This document shows, piece after piece, positions 14,769 to 23,444 of a DNA stretch of 46,770 bases. The notes below the pieces were generated by a model. It was not told the origin of the DNA and did not search any database. It saw only the letters and a program-made list of their open reading frames with translations. Position 1 is the stretch's first letter; each line of letters starts with the position of its first letter. The stretch spans positions 1 through 46,770 of the forward strand of contig JAFUSC010000090.1 in the NCBI GenBank assembly GCA_017467705.1, in the 5' to 3' direction. Both the position numbers and the translations under genes were made by a program. Source of the DNA: Prevotella sp. (GTDB lineage: Bacteria > Bacteroidota > Bacteroidia > Bacteroidales > Bacteroidaceae).

Positions 14769-14788
14769 CCTTATATATATATATAAGG
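14769..14788. promoter_or_regulatory. 20-bp perfect palindrome upstream of the efflux operon
   Basis: CCTTATATATATATATAAGG is a perfect palindrome ending 9 bp before the -7 box at 14798, so it covers the -33 region of the acrA promoter. Its place suits an operator that controls the pump; no regulator gene is adjacent. Confidence 0.6.
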
Positions 14789-14797
14789 AGATTTTAG

Positions 14798-14806
14798 TAA
14801 TTTTGC
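14798..14806 (+). promoter_or_regulatory. Promoter -7 box for the RND efflux operon
   Basis: TAATTTTGC matches TAnnTTTG. The leader to ATG 14897 would be about 85 bases. Confidence 0.65.
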
Positions 14807-14896
14807 ACTCCGAAAACCAAAAATGTTAGTTTGAGTTTTCAGGACAAGATAACAATTATTCGAATAATTATCAAAGTAAAGATTTTAATAATAGGT

Positions 14897-16066
14897 ATGA
14901 AAAAGAACAAGATGTTATTGATTGCAGCCGTTGTTGCTGCAATGATGGTGTCGTGTGGTCGTAGCGGTGGTCGTCCTAATTTCGGCGACAACGAATATCC
15001 CGTAGTAGCTGTCGGCACGTCGAGTGCAGACATGCAGACCACTTATCCCGCAGTGATTAAGGGTGTTCAGGACGTGGAGATACGTCCGAAGGCATCTGGA
15101 TTCCTTACGCAGATCAATGTGCGTGAAGGCCAGAACGTCGGAGCAGGTCAGCTGCTCTTCGTCATTGACAACGAGACAGCGCAGGCTCAGGTGCGTCAGG
15201 CACAGGCTGCGGTGAACGCAGCTCAGCAGGCTGTCAACACCACAAAGCTGACTTATGAGAACTCTGTACGCCTGCATGAGAACAATGTCATCGGCGATTA
15301 CGAGTTGCAGACCACGAAGAACAATTACGAGAGTGCGCAGGCACAGCTCGCTCAGGCGCAGGCTGGTCTGGCTTCTGCCCGCGAAGCGCTGAGTTTCTGC
15401 TACGTCAAGAGTCCCGCATCAGGTGTTGTGGGCACGCTGCCGTTCAAGAAGGGCGCTTTGGTGAGCGCATCGAACGCACTGACCACCGTCAGCAATAACT
15501 CTTCCATGGAGGTTTACTTCTCTATGACCGAGAAAGACGTGCTGGCCATGCAGAAGAACGGCTCAGGACTGGAGTCCATGCCTTCAGTAAAGCTGCAGTT
15601 GGCTGACGGTACCATCTATACCCATGAGGGAAAGATCACGAAGATGAGCGGTGTCATTGACGCTGCCACGGGTTCGGTGCAGATGATTGCCGTGTTCCCC
15701 AACAACGAACGGTTGCTGAAGAGCGGCGGTTCGGGCACTATTGTCATTCCGCGCATCAACTCCAGCGCCATCATCATTCCGCAGGCTTGCGTCAGCGAGG
15801 TGCAGAACAAGAAGTTCGTCTATGTGCTGGATAAGGATAACAAGGTGAAATACACCGAGATCAAGGTGGATCCGCAGAACGATGGTAATAACTACATCGT
15901 CGTTGACGGTCTGAAGGTCGGCGACAAGTATGTCACCAATGGCATCACGAAGCTCAATGACGGCATGGAGATTGTTCCCATTACGCCCGAGCGTTACCAG
16001 CAGAAGATTGATGAGGCTGCCAAGGCCATGTCTGCAGGTGAGATTGTGGAAGCATTGAAGAACTAG
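14897..16066 (+). CDS. acrA: RND efflux periplasmic adaptor (AcrA/MexA type lipoprotein)
   Basis: A 389-residue membrane fusion protein linking the inner-membrane pump to the outer-membrane channel. The signal peptide ends in a lipobox (AMMVSC, Cys20). The lipoyl half-motifs (VEIRPKASGFLTQINVREGQ and FCYVKSPASGVVG) flank an alanine/glutamine-rich coiled-coil hairpin (about residues 95-165). Beta-barrel and membrane-proximal domains follow (MIAVFPNNERLLKSGGSG). ATG 14897 is chosen because it begins the signal peptide; the longer frame from 14831 lacks one. It is first in the acrA-acrB operon, 26 bp before acrB. The substrate is unknown; drugs, bile salts or similar toxic compounds are typical. 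Confidence 0.93.
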   Translation: MKKNKMLLIAAVVAAMMVSCGRSGGRPNFGDNEYPVVAVGTSSADMQTTYPAVIKGVQDVEIRPKASGFLTQINVREGQNVGAGQLLFVIDNETAQAQVRQAQAAVNAAQQAVNTTKLTYENSVRLHENNVIGDYELQTTKNNYESAQAQLAQAQAGLASAREALSFCYVKSPASGVVGTLPFKKGALVSASNALTTVSNNSSMEVYFSMTEKDVLAMQKNGSGLESMPSVKLQLADGTIYTHEGKITKMSGVIDAATGSVQMIAVFPNNERLLKSGGSGTIVIPRINSSAIIIPQACVSEVQNKKFVYVLDKDNKVKYTEIKVDPQNDGNNYIVVDGLKVGDKYVTNGITKLNDGMEIVPITPERYQQKIDEAAKAMSAGEIVEALKN

Positions 16067-16092
16067 TTTAATTTCACAGTGAGTAATTAAAT

Positions 16093-19000
16093 ATGACTTT
16101 TACAACATTTATTAAACGCCCGGTATTGTCGACAGTGATCTCCATTGTCATTGTCATTCTGGGCTTTATAGGACTGGTATCGCTGCCTATTGAGCAGTAT
16201 CCCGATATCGCACCGCCTACGGTGGTGGTCTTCACCAGCTATCCTGGTGCTGACGCCGAGACGGTGAAGAACTCCGTCATCACGCCGTTGGAAGAGAGTA
16301 TCAACGGTGTTGAGGGCATGGACTATATTTCTTCGTCGGCTTCCAGCGGCTCGGCAAGCATCAGCGTGCTGTTCCGTCAGGGCATGAACGCCGACATGTG
16401 TGCCGTCAACGTGCAGAACCGTGTGCAGCAGGCACAGGCTTTGCTGCCTGCTGAGGTTACGCGCATCGGTGTGACGGTGATGAAACGTCAGACGTCGCAG
16501 GTGCTGATGTTCACCTTGACCAGTGACGGTCGTTACGATGATGAGTTCCTGACGAACTATAACAACATCAACATTGTGCCGGCCATCAAGCGTATTCAGG
16601 GTGTAGGTGACGTGCAGTCACCCGGTCTGAAGACCTACTCCATGCGCATCTGGCTGAAACCTGACGTGATGAAGCAGTATAACCTGATGCCAAGTGACAT
16701 CAGCGGTGTGCTGGCTGAGCAGAACATTGAGGCTGCACCGGGTCAGTTCGGTGAGCAGTCGCCTGTGGCTTACGAGTATGCCATCCGTTACACCGGTCGT
16801 TTGAAGTCTGCCGAGGAGTTTGGTGACATCGTTATCTCCAGTGATGCTAACGGACAGACGCTGAAACTGAAGGACGTTGCCCGGATTGAACTGGGCGGAC
16901 AGCAGTATTCGGTGTCGATGAAGAACAACAACATCCCCTCGGTCATGGGTATGGTGCAGCAGATTGCCGGTTCAAATGCTAACGAAATCGCCAAGCAGGT
17001 GAAGGCAGAACTGGAAGCGCAGGCCAAGAACTTCCCGCCGGGCATGTTCTATAAGATCAACTATGATGTCACCGAGTTCCTTTATGCCTCTATTGAAGAG
17101 GTGGTGTTCACGCTGTTGTTCACCTTGGTGCTGGTGTTCATCGTGATTTACGTGTTCTTGCAGGACTGGCGTTCAACGCTGATTCCGCTGATTGCCGTGC
17201 CTGTGTCATTGGTCGGTACGTTCTTCTTCCTCTCCGTCTTCGGCTTCTCTATCAACCTGCTGACGCTTTCTGCGTTGCTGTTGGCCATCGCCATCGTGGT
17301 TGACGACGCCATTGTGGTGGTTGAGGCTGTCCATGCGAAGCTTGACATGGGCTACAAGTCGGCCCTGACAGCATCTATTGACGCCATGAACGAGATTTCG
17401 GGAGCCATCATCTCCATCACGCTCGTGATGGCTTCGGTGTTCATTCCCGTGTCGTTTATTGGTGGAACCAGCGGTACGTTCTACCGTGAGTTCGGTGTGA
17501 CCATGGCCGTCTCCATCTTCATTTCGGCCATGAACGCCTTGACGCTGTCGCCCGCTCTGTGTGCCATCTTCCTGAAACCGCACGACAAGAACGGCGAACC
17601 GGTGAAGATGTCGCGCATTGACCGCTTCCACTTGGCATTTAATACAGCCTACGACAAGGTGCTGGGCAAGTATAAGGGAAGCGTGGAGAAGTTGGTGCGC
17701 AAGCCCGTTCTCATCATGGTCATGGTGGTTATCGGTATTGTGGCGCTTGTTGCTACGATGTTTACCACGAAGTCAGGACTGGTGCCTGATGAAGATACGG
17801 GTACCGTCTTCTGCACCGTGTCCATGCCGCCGGCCACTTCTGTGGAGCGCACGAAGCAGATTATCAGTCAGGTTGACTCCATTCTCGGTGCTGACCCGGC
17901 CATCCAGAGCCGCGAACAGATACAGGGTTACAACTTCATTGCCGGTGCCGGTAGTGATCAGGCCACCTTCATCATCAAGCTCAAGCCGTTCGAAGAGCGT
18001 CAGAAGGGGCTGTGGTGGAAGATCAGCGGCCTGTGGGAAGGCGATGGTATCTACCGTTTCTTCCTCAACCCCTACGAGTCTACGGGTGTCATTGCGCAGA
18101 TATTCCTCAAGACTGCCAACATCAAGGACGCCCAGATTCTGGCCTTTGCACCGCCTATGATTCCCGGTTTCTCGGCCAACAGCGGTGTGTCGCTGGTCAT
18201 GCAGGACCGCACAGGTGGTTCACTGGATCGTTTCTTCGGTGTGGTGAAGGACTTTTTGGCTGAGTTGAACAAACGTCCTGAGTTCCAGACGGCGCAGACT
18301 TCCTACAACCCGAACTACCCGCAATACATGTTGCATGTCGACGTTGCGAAGTGTAAGCAGGCTGGCATATCGCCCAGCACGGTGCTTTCCACGTTGCAAG
18401 GTTATTATGGCGGACTCTATGCCTCTAACTTCAACGCTTACGGTAAGCTCTATCGAGTCATGATACAGGGTTCGCCTGAAACGCGCATGACGCCCGAATC
18501 GCTGAACAGCGTGTACGTGCGTACGCCGCAGGGCATGGCTCCCGTCAATGAGTTCTGTAACCTGGAGCGTGTCTACGGACCGTCCAACATCAACCGTTTC
18601 AACCTCTTTACCTCTATTAACGTGACGGCTACCGTGTCCGACGGTTACTCAACGGGTGAGGCCATCAAGGCTGCTCAGGAGGTTGCTGCTGATGTTTTGC
18701 CGGCTGGTTACACCTATGACTACTCTGGTCTGACCCGTGAAGAGGCGAAGTCAGAGAACACCACTGGCATCATCTTCGTACTTTGCTTTATCTTTATCTA
18801 CCTGATTCTGTCGGCACAGTACGAGTCTTACATCCTTCCCTTGGCCGTGGTACTCTCCGTTCCGTTCGGTCTGGCCGGTTGTTTCCTGTTTACGATCATC
18901 TTCGGTCATGCTAACGACATCTACATGCAGATTTCACTCATCATGTTGATTGGTCTGTTGGCTAAGAACGCCATCCTGATTGTGCAGTTCGCCTTGGAGC

Positions 19001-19350
19001 GTCGTGAGACAGGTATGGCCATTTCGTGGTCTGCTATATTGGGTGCAGCAGCTCGTCTGCGTCCTATCCTCATGACATCTCTGGCCATGGTCATCGGCCT
19101 GTTGCCCATGATGTTCGCATCAGGTGTCGGCAAGAACGGTAACCAGACGCTGGGTGCAGCTGCCGTCGGCGGTATGTTCATCGGTACACTGTTGCAGATT
19201 TTTGTCGTTCCGGGACTCTTTGTCATCTTCCAGACGTTGCAGGAGAAGTTCCGTCCGATGAAGTTTGAGGACGAAGACAATGCCGAAGACGTCTCGACGG
19301 AGCTGGCACAGTATGCGCATAGACCTGTGGATTACCAAATAGAGGAGTGA
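16093..19350 (+). CDS. acrB: RND multidrug efflux transporter (AcrB type)
   Basis: A 1085-residue inner-membrane proton antiporter of the HAE1 type. The start FIKRPVLSTVISIVIVILG is the usual first membrane helix. Twelve membrane segments flank two large periplasmic loops. The proton-relay aspartates are visible in TM4 (LAIAIVVDDAIVVVEAVHAK), and the second half carries GLLAKNAILIVQFALERRE and RPILMTSLAMVIGLLP. The length is normal for the family with a slightly long tail. The gene follows acrA closely. The outer-membrane channel gene that should come next is displaced by about 980 bp of repeats and a GxxExxY gene. Confidence 0.95.
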   Translation: MTFTTFIKRPVLSTVISIVIVILGFIGLVSLPIEQYPDIAPPTVVVFTSYPGADAETVKNSVITPLEESINGVEGMDYISSSASSGSASISVLFRQGMNADMCAVNVQNRVQQAQALLPAEVTRIGVTVMKRQTSQVLMFTLTSDGRYDDEFLTNYNNINIVPAIKRIQGVGDVQSPGLKTYSMRIWLKPDVMKQYNLMPSDISGVLAEQNIEAAPGQFGEQSPVAYEYAIRYTGRLKSAEEFGDIVISSDANGQTLKLKDVARIELGGQQYSVSMKNNNIPSVMGMVQQIAGSNANEIAKQVKAELEAQAKNFPPGMFYKINYDVTEFLYASIEEVVFTLLFTLVLVFIVIYVFLQDWRSTLIPLIAVPVSLVGTFFFLSVFGFSINLLTLSALLLAIAIVVDDAIVVVEAVHAKLDMGYKSALTASIDAMNEISGAIISITLVMASVFIPVSFIGGTSGTFYREFGVTMAVSIFISAMNALTLSPALCAIFLKPHDKNGEPVKMSRIDRFHLAFNTAYDKVLGKYKGSVEKLVRKPVLIMVMVVIGIVALVATMFTTKSGLVPDEDTGTVFCTVSMPPATSVERTKQIISQVDSILGADPAIQSREQIQGYNFIAGAGSDQATFIIKLKPFEERQKGLWWKISGLWEGDGIYRFFLNPYESTGVIAQIFLKTANIKDAQILAFAPPMIPGFSANSGVSLVMQDRTGGSLDRFFGVVKDFLAELNKRPEFQTAQTSYNPNYPQYMLHVDVAKCKQAGISPSTVLSTLQGYYGGLYASNFNAYGKLYRVMIQGSPETRMTPESLNSVYVRTPQGMAPVNEFCNLERVYGPSNINRFNLFTSINVTATVSDGYSTGEAIKAAQEVAADVLPAGYTYDYSGLTREEAKSENTTGIIFVLCFIFIYLILSAQYESYILPLAVVLSVPFGLAGCFLFTIIFGHANDIYMQISLIMLIGLLAKNAILIVQFALERRETGMAISWSAILGAAARLRPILMTSLAMVIGLLPMMFASGVGKNGNQTLGAAAVGGMFIGTLLQIFVVPGLFVIFQTLQEKFRPMKFEDEDNAEDVSTELAQYAHRPVDYQIEE

Positions 19351-19351
19351 C

Positions 19352-19475
19352 TATAGTGAAAAAGACTGTAGACTACAGACTACAGACTGTAGACTACAGA
19401 CTATAGATGAGAGACCACAGACTACAGACTGTAGGTTACAAACTATAGACGAGCGACCCAGACTACAGACAATAG
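19352..19475. repeat. Heptamer array (gactaca/gactgta) after acrB
   Basis: Units such as gactaca, gactgta and gactata run for about 120 bp from just after the acrB stop. With the array after 19970, it encloses the GxxExxY gene; both arrays use gtagtct/agactac-related words on opposite strands. Confidence 0.8.
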
Positions 19476-19570
19476 ATGATGGATCGTAGATAACGAAAGT
19501 GAGTATATCCTTTAATATAAATAACAAAAAAAAGAATATTAGAAATAGAAATCTATAAGAGACCAAGACA

Positions 19571-19954
19571 ATGGAGACGAAAGAGCTGATAGATGCAATC
19601 GCAGCATGTGCCAAGCGGGTGAGGAGCCAGCTGACACCGGGCTTTGAAGAGAAAGTCTATAAGAACGCCATGTTCATAGAACTGCGTGATTGTGGAGTCA
19701 ACGTCGAGACAGAAGTTCCATTTCAGGTGTATTACAAAAACCATATTGTCGGTGACTATCGTGCTGACATGATTGTGGAACGCCGCGTCATTGTCGAACT
19801 GAAGGCAGTTCATGCTCTTTTGCCTATCCATGAAGTACAGTTAGTAAACTACTTGACAGCAACAGGCATAGACGATGGTATGCTGATCAATTTCGGCTCT
19901 GACAGAATTGAAATCCGCCACAGGAGCCGTCTCTATCATCTGAAACCAGAGTAG
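19571..19954 (+). CDS. GxxExxY family protein (PD-(D/E)XK-like nuclease fold)
   Basis: A 127-residue protein of the GxxExxY family. The naming motif is present as [11 protein letters not shown] (residues 24-34). The rest fits a small nuclease-like fold: [13 protein letters not shown], then [19 protein letters not shown] with the Asp and the Glu-x-Lys expected of a PD-(D/E)XK site, and [19 protein letters not shown]. Biochemical activity of the family is not established to my knowledge. The gene splits an RND efflux operon and is surrounded on both sides by heptamer arrays (19352-19475 and 19970-20328). This setting suggests an inserted selfish gene. Confidence 0.88.
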   Translation: METKELIDAIAACAKRVRSQLTPGFEEKVYKNAMFIELRDCGVNVETEVPFQVYYKNHIVGDYRADMIVERRVIVELKAVHALLPIHEVQLVNYLTATGIDDGMLINFGSDRIEIRHRSRLYHLKPE

Positions 19955-19969
19955 TTCCTGGAAACAGGA

Positions 19970-20328
19970 GACAGTAATATGTAGCCAGTAGTCAGGAGAC
20001 AGTATTCAGTAGTCAGGAGACAGTATTCAGTAGTCAGGAGGCAGTAACCTGTAGCCAGAAGTCAGTATTCAGTAGTGAGGAGTCAGTATTCAGTATTCAG
20101 GAGGCAGTAGTCAGTGGTGAGGAGACAGTAGCCGGTAGTCAGGAGTCTGTAATCTGTAATCTGTAGTCAAAAGCCTGTCGTCTGTAGTCTAAAGTCAGTA
20201 CTCAATAATCTAAAGTCTGTCGTCTGTAGTCTAAAGTCAGTACTCAGTAATCTAAAGTCTGTCGTCTGTAGTCTAAAGTCAGTACTCAGTAATCTAAAGT
20301 CTAAAGTCTGAAGTCAAAATCTGAAGTC
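19970..20328. repeat. Long heptamer array before the efflux channel gene
   Basis: About 360 bp of 7-bp words (gtagtca, ggagtca, gtattca, agtctgt, agtctaa, actcagt). The last third has a clear 42-bp higher-order repeat made of six heptamers and present about three times. No gene is seen here. It ends at the start of the outer-membrane channel gene. Confidence 0.85.
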
Positions 20329-20333
20329 AAAAA

Positions 20334-21734
20334 ATGAAAGAGAATATGAAGAAAATGCTTTTAATTACGTCCGCAGTTTTTCTGCTGTCAAGCTGCGGCG
20401 TTTACAACAAGTACGAACGTCCGGAGGTGAATACGCAGGGTTTGATACGCGATGCGGTCAATGATGCTGACACACTGGCTGTTCAGGACACTGCTTCGTT
20501 CGGCAATCTGCCGTGGCGTCAGGTGTTCACTGACCCGCAACTGCGCGTGCTCATTGAGCAAGGACTGGAGAAAAACGCCAACTTGCAGAACGCTGCGCTG
20601 ACCGTAGAGATGTATGAGACGATGTTGAAGGCAGCCAAGCTGGCCTTCCTTCCGGCCGTAACGTTCGGCACGAACAACGGTATGGGAAGCATCTCAACGC
20701 TCTATACCGATCCTTCTGTCACCACGAAGGCTTACACGCTGCCCGTTACAGCGAGCTGGACGGTGGACCTTTTTGGCAATATCCTGTCGCAGAAACGGTC
20801 AACAGAGATGAAGCTGCTGGGCATGAAGGACTACCAGATGGCCGTCCGCGCACAGATTATCAGCGGCATTGCCAACTGTTATTACACGTTGCTCATGCTC
20901 GACAAGCAGGTGGAGATTGTGAACGACATGACACGCATGTCGAAAGAGACGTGGGAGATGATGAAGTTGCAGCACGAACTGGGCCGCGTGCGCTCCACGG
21001 GGGTGCAGAGTGCTGAGGCTGCCTATCTCTCCATGCAGACACGTGCCAACGACTTCCAGCGTCAGATACGTTCCACGGAGAACGCGCTTTGCCTCCTGAT
21101 CGGTCAGTCCGGGCAGCAGATTCCCCGTTCAACGCTCGATGCACAGTCGTTGCCTGATGAGTTTGCCACGGGCGTCGGCATCCAGTTGTTGCAGAACCGT
21201 CCCGACGTTCACAACGCCGAGATGAATCTGGCCGCCTGTTTCCATGACGTTCAGACCGCCCGCTCGCAGTTCTATCCCAGCATTACCATCGGTGCAACGG
21301 GTGCGTTCACCAACAGCAACGGCGTGTTCAACCCCGGCAAGTGGCTGCTTACCCTGTTTGGCAACCTGACGCAGCCCATCTTCATGCGGGGTGCACTGAC
21401 TGCTAACCTCAAAGTGAGCGAGATACAGTATCAGCAGGCCTTCAACAACTGGCAGAACGCCATCCTTTCAGCCGGCAACGAGGTGTCGAACGCGCTGGTC
21501 AACTACAACAGCTACGACGCCAACAGCAAGATTGAGGCCGACCGCATTGTCATTCTGGCCAAGAGTGTGGAAGACACAAAGGCCCTCTACAGCAGCAGCA
21601 GCTCCAGTTATCTGGAGGTTTTGACGGCTGAACAGAACCTTCTCAACGCCAAACTGTCAAAGGTAACTGACGACTTCTACAAGATGCAGGCCGTTGTGAG
21701 CCTTTACACGGCACTTGGAGGAGGAGGCCGTTGA
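20334..21734 (+). CDS. Outer-membrane efflux channel lipoprotein (TolC/OprM family)
   Basis: A 466-residue outer membrane factor that completes the AcrAB-type pump. The signal peptide ends in a lipobox (LLSSC, Cys21). The N-terminal VYNKYERPEV region is typical of NodT/OprM-like proteins. Two repeats of long helices follow (ANLQNAALTVEMYETMLKAA; AEMNLAACFHDVQTARSQFY), with SWTVDLFGNI and LTQPIFMRGALTANL at equivalent positions in the two halves. It lies 983 bp after acrB, across repeats and a GxxExxY gene, so transcription may depend on read-through or on a promoter in the repeats. The TGA stop touches the left arm of a short inverted-repeat element. Confidence 0.93.
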   Translation: MKENMKKMLLITSAVFLLSSCGVYNKYERPEVNTQGLIRDAVNDADTLAVQDTASFGNLPWRQVFTDPQLRVLIEQGLEKNANLQNAALTVEMYETMLKAAKLAFLPAVTFGTNNGMGSISTLYTDPSVTTKAYTLPVTASWTVDLFGNILSQKRSTEMKLLGMKDYQMAVRAQIISGIANCYYTLLMLDKQVEIVNDMTRMSKETWEMMKLQHELGRVRSTGVQSAEAAYLSMQTRANDFQRQIRSTENALCLLIGQSGQQIPRSTLDAQSLPDEFATGVGIQLLQNRPDVHNAEMNLAACFHDVQTARSQFYPSITIGATGAFTNSNGVFNPGKWLLTLFGNLTQPIFMRGALTANLKVSEIQYQQAFNNWQNAILSAGNEVSNALVNYNSYDANSKIEADRIVILAKSVEDTKALYSSSSSSYLEVLTAEQNLLNAKLSKVTDDFYKMQAVVSLYTALGGGGR

Positions 21735-21848
21735 CCCCCTAAGTTAGGGGGCAGGGGGTCTGAACAAGCGCAGATTCCCTATCAAATGTCTTACTAAATG
21801 GTCTGATGAACGCTTGTTCAGTCCCCCAACCCCCTAACTTAGGGGGCT
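21734..21848. mobile_element. Short inverted-repeat element related to the DUF559 element ends
   Basis: The left arm (21734-21770) and right arm (21811-21848) are inverted copies of about 37 bp with few mismatches: the same palindrome, G-rich tail and ctgaacaa end as at 6511 and 6952. The 40-bp interior carries no gene. It begins at the stop codon of the channel gene and ends 7 bp before the LpxA start. Its structure suits a non-autonomous derivative. Confidence 0.7.
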
Positions 21849-21855
21849 TAAGTAA

Positions 21856-22632
21856 ATGCGTGAAATAAGTCCAAAAGCTGAAATCGACCCCAGGGCGAAA
21901 ATAGGTAACAACTGTAAGATATTCCCCTTCGTCTATATCGAAGGCGATGTGGTGATTGATGATAACTGTATCATCTTCCCCTTTGTGAGTATTCTCAACG
22001 GAACACGGATGGGTAGTCGCAACAAAGTGCACCAAGGTTCTGTCATCGGAGCCCTGCCGCAGGACTTCGAGTTCCGTGGTGAGAAGTCTGAGTGCATCAT
22101 CGGCGACAACAATATCATCCGTGAAAACGTGGTCATCAACCGTGCTACGCACAGAGGCGGGCAGACGGTCATCGGCAATGATAACGTGCTGATGGAGGGA
22201 GCCCATATCTCTCACGACACGAAGGTGGGCAACCAGTGCGTCTTCGGCTACGGAACAAAGATTGCAGGTGACTGCGAAATCAGTGATCTTGTGGTCTTCT
22301 CCTCCTCTGTCGTGGCCAATGCCAAGACACGTGTGGGCCATGGTGCGATGGTTCAGGCCGGATGTACCTTCTCCAAGGACGTGCCTCCTTACATTGTCTG
22401 CACCCGTCGTGGTGAGTATGGCGGCGTCAATAACATCGTAGGCCGGCAGCATGGCACTGACGAAAAGGTGCTCAAGCACATTGCCAATGCCTATCGTCTG
22501 GTGTTCCATGGAAACACTTCCGTGTTCGATGCGGTCAACCAGATCAAGGAACAGGTGCCCGACAGCCCTGAAATCCGCAACATTGTGAAGTTCATCGAGG
22601 ACACCAAGCTGGGCATCATCACCAAGATGTAA
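21856..22632 (+). CDS. lpxA: LpxA-like acyl-[ACP]-UDP-N-acetylglucosamine O-acyltransferase
   Basis: A 258-residue left-handed beta-helix acyltransferase, the first step of lipid A synthesis in LpxA. Hexapeptide repeats run through residues 1-190. The block MEGAHISHDTKVGNQ contains the catalytic His expected in LpxA, and IRNIVKFIEDTKLGII ends the C-terminal helical domain. It stands alone instead of with lpxD and the lpxC/fabZ fusion, so it may be a second copy; the right assignment depends on whether another lpxA exists in the genome. It follows the efflux channel gene by 121 bp, most of it a mobile-type repeat, and ends at a strong hairpin shared with tadA. Confidence 0.82.
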   Translation: MREISPKAEIDPRAKIGNNCKIFPFVYIEGDVVIDDNCIIFPFVSILNGTRMGSRNKVHQGSVIGALPQDFEFRGEKSECIIGDNNIIRENVVINRATHRGGQTVIGNDNVLMEGAHISHDTKVGNQCVFGYGTKIAGDCEISDLVVFSSSVVANAKTRVGHGAMVQAGCTFSKDVPPYIVCTRRGEYGGVNNIVGRQHGTDEKVLKHIANAYRLVFHGNTSVFDAVNQIKEQVPDSPEIRNIVKFIEDTKLGIITKM

Positions 22633-22647
22633 CTCTGTGATAACCGC

Positions 22648-22697
22648 AAATCCGCCGTTGTGAAATGCAAAACGCTTGCTTTTTCAACGGCGGATTT
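22648..22697. terminator. Bidirectional terminator-like hairpin between lpxA and tadA
   Basis: AAATCCGCCGTTG (22648-22660) and CAACGGCGGATTT (22685-22697) are perfect 13-bp inverted arms between convergent genes. A T-rich run lies inside the right arm. The right arm also encodes the last residues and stop of TadA. Confidence 0.7.
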
Positions 22698-23130
22698 TGA
22701 AAAAGTCCTGCATCAATTGTCTGCACTCCGCTTCCAGCACGCCGGCAGTGACGCTGCATTTCGGGTGTAGGGCGTGCGGTGCATAGGCGTGGAAGCCCCG
22801 TTTCTCGTCGGTGGCACCGTACACAATGCGTGTAATCTGGGCCCATCCGAGGGCTCCGGCGCACATCGTGCACGGTTCCACGGTCACGTAGAGCGTGCAG
22901 TCAGTCAGGTATTTCCCGCCCAACAGGTTTGCTGCTGACGTGATGGCCTGCATTTCCGCGTGTGCCGTGACGTCATTGAGCGTCTCTGTCAGGTTGTGTG
23001 CACGTGCAATGATGCGCCCTTGGCACACCACCACGGCCCCGATGGGAATCTCACCGGCCTTCAATGCAGCGCGAGCCTCGTTGAGTGCCTGCTGCATAAA
23101 CTGTTCGTCAGTCTTTTGTGATTGTTCCAT
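22684..23130 (-). CDS. tadA: tRNA-specific adenosine deaminase
   Basis: Converts adenosine 34 to inosine in the anticodon of tRNA-Arg, allowing wobble reading. A 148-residue zinc deaminase with the HAE active site (His57, Glu59) and the zinc ligands in VEPCTMCAGAL (Cys87, Cys90). The N-terminal FMQQALNEARAA and GEIPIGAVVV blocks are those of TadA rather than cytidine or guanine deaminases. The length is normal. It is alone on its strand and convergent with the lpxA-like gene. No promoter box as clear as those of the neighbours is seen; upstream lies a large inverted-repeat element. Confidence 0.93.
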   Translation of the reverse strand: MEQSQKTDEQFMQQALNEARAALKAGEIPIGAVVVCQGRIIARAHNLTETLNDVTAHAEMQAITSAANLLGGKYLTDCTLYVTVEPCTMCAGALGWAQITRIVYGATDEKRGFHAYAPHALHPKCSVTAGVLEAECRQLMQDFFKIRR

Positions 23131-23148
23131 TGAGGTAGCTTTGCTGTG

Positions 23149-23413
23149 TTTTTTAGGAGTTACAGGAGTTCAGGAGTTGCAGGAGTTACAGACAATAGTT
23201 CAGCGGCTCCTGATTTTTTTAGATATTATCTGTGCTCCCTTTTTTTTATTATCTGTGCTCCCTTTTTTTTTATCTGTGCTCCTTTTTTTATTATCTGTGC
23301 TTGTTTTTTTATTGCCCCTCTCTTTTTTGCAGTTGTTCTTGAGCTTGGGCTTCCGCCCTTGAGGTATTGTCTGTAACTCCTGCAACTCCTGAACTCCTGT
23401 AACTCCTAAAAAA
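23149..23413. mobile_element. 265-bp element with 49-bp perfect inverted ends and T-rich internal repeats
   Basis: The arms 23149-23197 and 23365-23413 are perfect 49-bp inverted repeats made of caggagtta-type words. Inside are four copies of a unit like atctgtgctccctttttttt at 23228, 23251, 23272 and 23293 (spacing 21-23 bp). A small hairpin (cttgggcttccgcccttgag) lies near 23343-23362. No gene is seen. It fills the gap between tadA and the radical SAM gene. Confidence 0.7.
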
Positions 23414-23444
23414 TCTCCTGCAACTCCTAAGAATATTCTCCTTT

